Position numbers and translations under genes: made by a program. Of a stretch of DNA of 64,000 nt, positions 58,321 through 64,000 are shown in pieces (the first letter of the stretch is position 1; each line of letters begins with the position of its first letter). Origin of the DNA: Incurvaria masculella (Eukaryota > Arthropoda > Insecta > Lepidoptera > Incurvariidae); the NCBI GenBank assembly GCA_946894095.1, contig OX335649.1, positions 12,914,001-12,978,000 on the forward strand, in the 5' to 3' direction. Below the pieces are notes generated by a model, which ran no database searches, had not been told where the DNA came from, and saw nothing but the letters and a program-made list of their open reading frames with translations.

Positions 58321-59195
58321 TTTATCAATTTTTACACATATTTGGCCCATTTTTAATATTTTAAGTTCGAATGCTTACCACAGTACCTTTTTTGCATTTA
58401 TTTGAGATTGAACATTGAAGTTAAAATTTGTACAATGCTTTTTTTGGCTGCAACCAAACTGACCGTAAGCCTACAACACCACATGGGGACTAGGTGCCAT
58501 GCCAGGAGCTTTCTTAAATTGCTCTGCTACATTGAACTGGATGGAAAACACGGAAAAAATTGCCTACCATCAGCCTTACGTGGCAAGGATTGTATTTTAA
58601 ATAAAGAACCAAATGTCGCTTTCTTTTGCGGGACTTCTGGCATTTAACACCGTTAATGTGGAAAATGGAAAGAAAGAGAAAGGATTTTTCGTAATTCTCT
58701 CAGTTAAGGGGGTGTTAGCGCCGGATTACATTCATTTCCAAAACGGCATAAGTGAGAGCACATTTTATTATGATAAAATGCAACACCTGATTTTGAAATT
58801 TGAAAAAGATGAAAGATCGACTGATTATTAAACTGTATTTTAATCATAAATGCATCTGAGACTCCCATTGGTTTTTTATGATTTTAATGCAATTTTTCCC
58901 CGTTTGAGCAATCAAAGCGTCGGGGTCTAACAGTTGTATCTTTAAATTATGGCTAGAACATCAATCTAAAAATGTACTTTTTATTTTCGAATTTAAAGTA
59001 AATGTTGTTTTACTTATGCCTTTATGTGACTGAATGCAAACAGATGCTAACACAAGTTTTCGTTCGTAAAGAAATATTTTGAAATTGTCAAATAATTAAC
59101 TTATGGTAAAGGAAACAAACAAACAAAGTAATGCAGGTAAACCAAGTCAATATATTGACAAAGAAGGTTTACTGATGAGGTATAGGACTGGATGA

Positions 59196-62100
59196 TCACA
59201 GTGCCCAGACCCTGACGTAGTCGACTTGCAAGTTCGCTTCGTCATTGACGTTGAGGTTCCAGGTCGGCAGCCAGCCGCCCTGCCCGTTCCAGAAGTCGGT
59301 GGCCGCCTGCAACGCATCAAGCAAAATGTGACTCAGGCTTCGTACACCATACACAAATTGGTTGGTCATTGGTTTCACGTGTGGAGACTAGAAACTAGAA
59401 AGTATATACTTGGGTCAGAACTTTCCTATACCTACACCTTTTCTGAGCGAGGCAACTGCTCGAAAAGTGAACAAAATATTACTTTTTAACTTTACATAGG
59501 CTTCCAACTTGAATGGAAAATAAAATTCTGTTGAATCATGCTGGTTTCAAAAGAGACGAAATGAAAATTTTCTCTATTACTCGAAAATAACGAAGCTAAA
59601 AATATTTTATGTGAAAAATAAAGTTGCTAGTTCAAATAACGATGCCTCGGATAGTATGGAAGCAAGTTAGTTGGATCAACAATTCGATTTTGTGCGTATT
59701 GTAATCCTACAGTGGGTGAAAGCATTTACCACATATGTACGATGTACTACATACATATGTATATAACACAATTTTCAACATAAACAAAATTTTACTTGTG
59801 GAGAGTTGTTCAGCCAGGGCTTCGGATGCGGGTTGCTGACATGGTCGGGGAAGTAGTTCGTCCCACCGATGGCCACATTCATGATAATGTAGAACTGAAA
59901 AGATTATCATTAAATATTATTAATGCATTGTTTAACCATGTACAGTGTGATTTATAATGCTGAAACAAAGCAAAATTAAGGAAGGGAGGAGAACTGTAAT
60001 CGCACTCTGTCCCAATCTGCCACCGCGACTCCTAGTGCCACGCCAGACGCGTGCCAGACGCATTTTCCTCGGTCTAGTTGTGTGGCACAGTTGACCTAAC
60101 CAGGCCGTGGTGCGGTGACCTCAAGGGGACAAGCACCGACACCTTGGACACGGTGGGTTTTGTGGTCAGCAAAAGATCCAATACGGAGGACCCGTTAGCA
60201 ATTGAGTCAAGTTGTGCGTGAGATTGTAAACACGGACAATCTCTCACTGCAGCTTTGACCATGATGATTGTACCAACACGGGCAAGCCATAAAATTAAAA
60301 GTGGGGAGTAGTGCCATGGCAGGATATTACTTATATTGCAGGGATACATTGAACTGGATCCATCTCTCATTCGATGCGATGGTACCAACTCGAACCGGAT
60401 TAATTAATAAGGAGGGGTAACCCAAGTTTTACGAGGAGTGCGAGCAACGGATGGGTTGACTTACTGTTTGGTCGAAGGGCGCCATCTTGGTGCCGTACCT
60501 CCACGGGTTCTCGATGTTACGGCCTTGGCCGAAGCCGCCGTGCTCCCAGAAACCACCGGGGCCGGGCTGAATGCGGCCGAGCTCCACATCGTCAATACTG
60601 AACCGAATGAAGTCTGGAAATTCACGAGCTAACGTTCAAGTGAGCTTTGAAGCCGACATATCAAGTGGTGAGAGACTTTTTATCGTGCAACTGTCCTGTC
60701 CTCGCCGGACTTCGCAACAAAATTTTGGAATAGAATTTGAACTAATTGCAAGGGAAATATTTGGAGCAACGTCAGGGACGAGTGAACATACAGTGAACGT
60801 ATGACGGAATACATACAGCAAAAATTTTAATACAAATTAAAATTTAATTATCGTGCCTTAGTATATCTTTGTGAAAAATGTAAAGAATGGACACTACAAT
60901 TTAATTGAGAGTTTATAAGAAAAAATAACACCACATGTGTCACCTGATCTTTTGAAGCTTGCTCGATGTTTGCTGTGTGTTAATAGTAATTGAACTTTGT
61001 TTCGCAAGCATCGACAATCTGTATGTTGATGCTTAAGAACTGTCGTAATCATATAGATCGCTAAATCAATCAAGAACATTTTTTTCGATTTCTTTGATTT
61101 GCAATATCTATAACTATTCGTTTTATATTACGATGACTCGAAGAACGTCACTATTTGCACCCGCTCATCAATAAAGTATGACATTGCCGTGCGTACAAAT
61201 TGTTGTCAAAAAATATTACACTTAATATGCATGATTTCGATGACAGCTATCATAGGACCCAAGTTATATTTTAAGAAGTTATTAAAAAAAATGGTTTTAC
61301 TCCGCCCTTATAAAAGTGATCGCAATCGGCTCTTCTGACGTCCTTGACACTAAATCGTTTCGTAAGTACCCGGGGTCCATTCGAGCTGGTAGCGGTGGAA
61401 GTCCTGGTTGTAGCCCGGCCAGCGGTTCCTGGTCCAATGCGCTCGATCCCACGCGTTGAGCTCCGGGTAGGGCCCGTAGTGCAGCGTGGAGCCCGCCTGC
61501 TCCACGCCGATGTTGACACCGTCCCAGGGCGTGACCAGGTTACGGTTGCCGCGACTCTCCGTCAGGTCGATCTCTCCGGAGGCGGGCCAGGTGCCGTACG
61601 CGTTGTGGGAGGGCATCAGCCATATAGCTGGAAGCGATAGCTGGCTTTATTTTAATGAACGTACGAGTGGGCAAATAAGCCACGAAATTCATTAAATTAG
61701 ATTTTATTTAATATAAAAAAACAACCTTTACTTCATCCGTATAAGGTGCTCCGGAGCAAGATCGACGTTTAAAAATTAGGAGAAAAAATCGAATAATTGT
61801 AATAAAAACACTGTTGTAATGAAATTATTGAAATTGGAGAAAAACAGTTTAATCTAAACAATAAAAAAATAGCACTGGAAAATTCGTCGCGGTTTGGCTA
61901 CCATTTTTTTTATAATTAAGACTTTTCATTATTTCAAGTTCAGCACAAGGTGCTGCGACGCAGCCTTTGGTTTGCTTTATCCTTGCAAATTAAGAAAAAA
62001 AAGTTAATAGGATATATTATCATCAAAATAATCACAGATGTTTCTGGGTAGAATGATTGTAACAAGGACGAAATTGCTACGATTTTTTTTTACAAATATT

Positions 62101-64000
62101 TTTCTATGGCGAAGTACGTATGTGAAGTCAAAGCGATGTCCTTCTATAATGTATGATGTGCATTTTAGAGTAAATACCTGGCCACAGCCAATCGCCCGCG
62201 GGCATCTTGGCGCGTACCTCGACGCGTCCGTACTTGAAGGCGAAAGACAGCACAGTCCGGACGCGGGCACTCTTGATTGGGTTAAGGATATTATTAGGGC
62301 TGCCAGTCCTTTCGCATCCCCACCATTGGGGGTTCGTGCATCTGCAACGACAGCCTATTTGAAGCAATTCTATATTTAAATAGTTTGTATAAACATTTGA
62401 ATTAAAAATACTAAAAACTCCATAGTTGGCAATTTTTTTTAAAAGATTCGCCTCACGTTTCACCAGTTCGATTCGGGCATCAAAGATGATCGAGGGAAAT
62501 AATTGTCCGTGTTGTCCCCCCAAGCCAATGTCGTTCATGGCGCGAATAGCACCTAAGGTGGTGTGTGCTGACATCATGACCGTTTAAAAAACCCTATTAT
62601 TTACCACTGAATTGCTTCTCTTCTGGGTTTATTACCGAGTCAAGCTATGCTCTACAGATCACTAAAATTAAAGTTCTGTGATCATAACTAAGTACTAACC
62701 CGACGGGACTTTGCAACCATCATTTGACAATGATTTGATGCGATTATTATTGCGAGAATGGGAGGTAAGGAACATAAACTTGATCGTATAGTGGCGTGCC
62801 GTTGCCACGTTTGCACACATATAAGAACGGCAGCGCCGCCGGCTACGAATGTTCTCGAGTTCCAACAACACGCAGGACGCTATTTAGTGGAACGAACATT
62901 CGAAATTAAAGTTAGACGTTTTCCACTAACTCGTGGCTACGCGAAGCCATTCGAATGAGTTTCGATCTACTTCCGTCCTTCCATGCTCGCTGCGACTACA
63001 TGCCCTTGTGGCATGTACAGTCGTTTCGTCTGAAATCTATACTCCAGAAATAGAGACAAATTGGAGATCTCTTTCTGGCATGCTGAAGTCAACCATACAG
63101 TAAAAGTGACTTAGGATTTCTTCTCTTTCCAGTGTATACAATTGAGAGGAAACGACTGCATGCAATGTGTAAGTTGTGTTGCGGTTGAACCGAGGCGGCT
63201 GAACCGAGGCGGCGGAAACCTGGCGGTTTTCAAGGCGGTCCAACCGAGGCGGTTCAACCGCCCGGCAGGCGGCTGAACCGCGTCGGTTGCTTGAAGCTAC
63301 TTGGCTTCATTTTCGCGAGTATTTCTCCATGATGGACGTGGAAGAAGTTGCTGCGCTTGTGTATTTGCACACCCGGAATCGGCGTCGTCAACGAAAGGCC
63401 AGAATAAAAAAGTATTGGATTCATCCTTTGCTAAAATCTCGCAGAGAAAAGGGTCTATTTGTTATATTTTTCAACGAACTAAAAAAGTCTGTCGTGATAT
63501 TCCGCGTGCTTTTGGTTCCATATAGCTTCCCTTTTCTCAACTTCGTCAATAAACCTCTCGGTATCAAAACTCATCCCGAGTGTGCAGGATACACGTGCTC
63601 TCCTCCTTGATTTTACGACGCGACTGAACCGCCTCGTTTGAACCGCCTAGTGCGATCAGCGAACCGCGCGGAGCGCCGCCCGTCGCTCCGCCTCCTAGCC
63701 AGCCGCGGCGGTTGGGGCGGCCGAACCGCCATAATGTGAACAGATCGAGCGGTTTCTATACTAAATGTGTATTCTGAAGAACCGCCTCGGTTCAACCGCC
63801 TCGGTTGAACCGCCTAGTGCGAATGGACACTACATGGCACATGTTCCTTTTTTGAAGTGAAGTTGCACCATTCGTCGACGTGAAGTTTCGACTCACCGAT
63901 CTGCGGGCGCGCCGCCTTCTACGTTGAACGTCTGGCTGGTGAGGAATGCCTGCCCGAACTGGTCGGACATGAGCGAGGGTCGGATGTTCAGGTTGCCGTT
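59196..64000 (-). CDS. Secreted beta-1,3-glucanase (GH16), copy B, 5' end outside window
   Basis: Exons in transcript order: exon 2 runs from beyond 64000 to 63897, then 62341-62178, 61627-61370, 60613-60465, 59894-59796, 59306-59196 (TGA). Exon 1 and the signal peptide are not in the window. Exons 3-7 are 164, 258, 149, 99 and 111 nt, the same as copy A, in the same phases. The active-site motif [12 protein letters not shown] is intact, with both glutamates. The C terminus ends [15 protein letters not shown] as in A. Differences from A include QAFLTSQTF in exon 2 where A has GDGFINNGV, and DDVELG instead of NGEVLG in exon 5. Exon 6 ends NNSPQ with donor GTAAAA, weaker than the GTAAGT of copy A. 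The gene looks functional over the visible part. Intron 2 carries a Harbinger-like element and intron 5 a SINE fragment. Confidence 0.92.
63037..63150 (+). repeat. Second copy of the 32.2-kb short repeat
   Basis: See 32158-32282. It directly abuts the left end of the Harbinger-like element in glucanase B intron 2. Confidence 0.55.
63165..63830 (+). mobile_element. Harbinger/PIF-like element with GGCGGTT-rich ends and transposase N-terminal fragment
   Basis: Both ends are arrays of the heptamer GGCGGTT/AACCGCC in inverted orientation (63182-63290 and 63625-63815). The interior ATG at 63332 starts [10 protein letters not shown], then an Arg-rich run and [15 protein letters not shown]. This resembles the N terminus of PIF/HARBI1-type nucleases (..WVHP....R...G.F..L..EL). 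The DDE core is missing. It sits in intron 2 of glucanase copy B. It is a non-autonomous deletion derivative. Confidence 0.68.

Noticed and set aside
1..64000. CRISPR arrays, bacterial operons or endogenous viral genes
   Set aside because: No regular repeat-spacer pattern, no operon-like gene packing and no viral protein motifs were seen; all repeats fit eukaryotic mobile elements.

Overview
The window looks like nuclear DNA of a moth or butterfly (Lepidoptera). Genes are split by short introns, intergenic DNA is AT-rich, and mobile-element relics are dense: mariner, non-LTR retrotransposons, Helitron-like ends, several MITE families, and tRNA- and 5S-headed SINE-like repeats. The coding genes have clear animal orthologues, and a digestive-type GH16 beta-1,3-glucanase pair is typical of Lepidoptera. 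The species cannot be named from the sequence.

Layout. 1-8503 holds no host gene that I can support and is a mosaic of repeats. 8504-16024 (minus) is a complete seven-exon AFG1L mitochondrial AAA ATPase gene. 16025-18529 contains a retrotransposon endonuclease relic. 18530-25157 (minus) is a complete six-exon RABL3 small-GTPase gene. It lies head to head, about 620 bp away, with 25777-27705 (plus), an intronless receptor tyrosine kinase (Frizzled-like CRD, kringle, TM, kinase) of the Nrk/MuSK type. 31800-41452 (plus) is a complete eight-exon TFIIE alpha gene. 43885-50560 (minus) is a complete seven-exon secreted beta-1,3-glucanase (copy A). 55890-56625 is a decayed copy (psi-C). 59196-64000 (minus) is a second glucanase (copy B) whose 5' end lies beyond the window.

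The first four genes are unrelated housekeeping or signalling genes (mitochondrial quality control, vesicle or signalling GTPase, receptor kinase, Pol II initiation). The glucanase cluster is a local tandem family. Exons 3-7 of A and B are identical in length and phase, and both keep the two catalytic glutamates, so these are probable active enzymes rather than the inactive GNBP/beta-GRP recognition proteins.

Most notable observations: (i) a 153-bp tandem duplication covering the 3' part of TFIIE alpha exon 5 and its splice donor, the second copy carrying a stop; (ii) relics of extra glucanase units, including a pseudo-exon inside copy A that resembles copy B; (iii) a SINE-like family in which one shared body is joined to tRNA-like heads, 5S-rRNA-like heads or a third unrelated arm; (iv) several MITEs with readable target-site duplications; (v) a mariner relic, itself broken by a retrotransposon tail, starting about 45 bp inside AFG1L intron 1. 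I found no CRISPR array, bacterial operon or clearly new multi-gene system. Exon boundaries were derived by hand from splice signals, phase continuity and remembered family features; no alignment or expression data were available.
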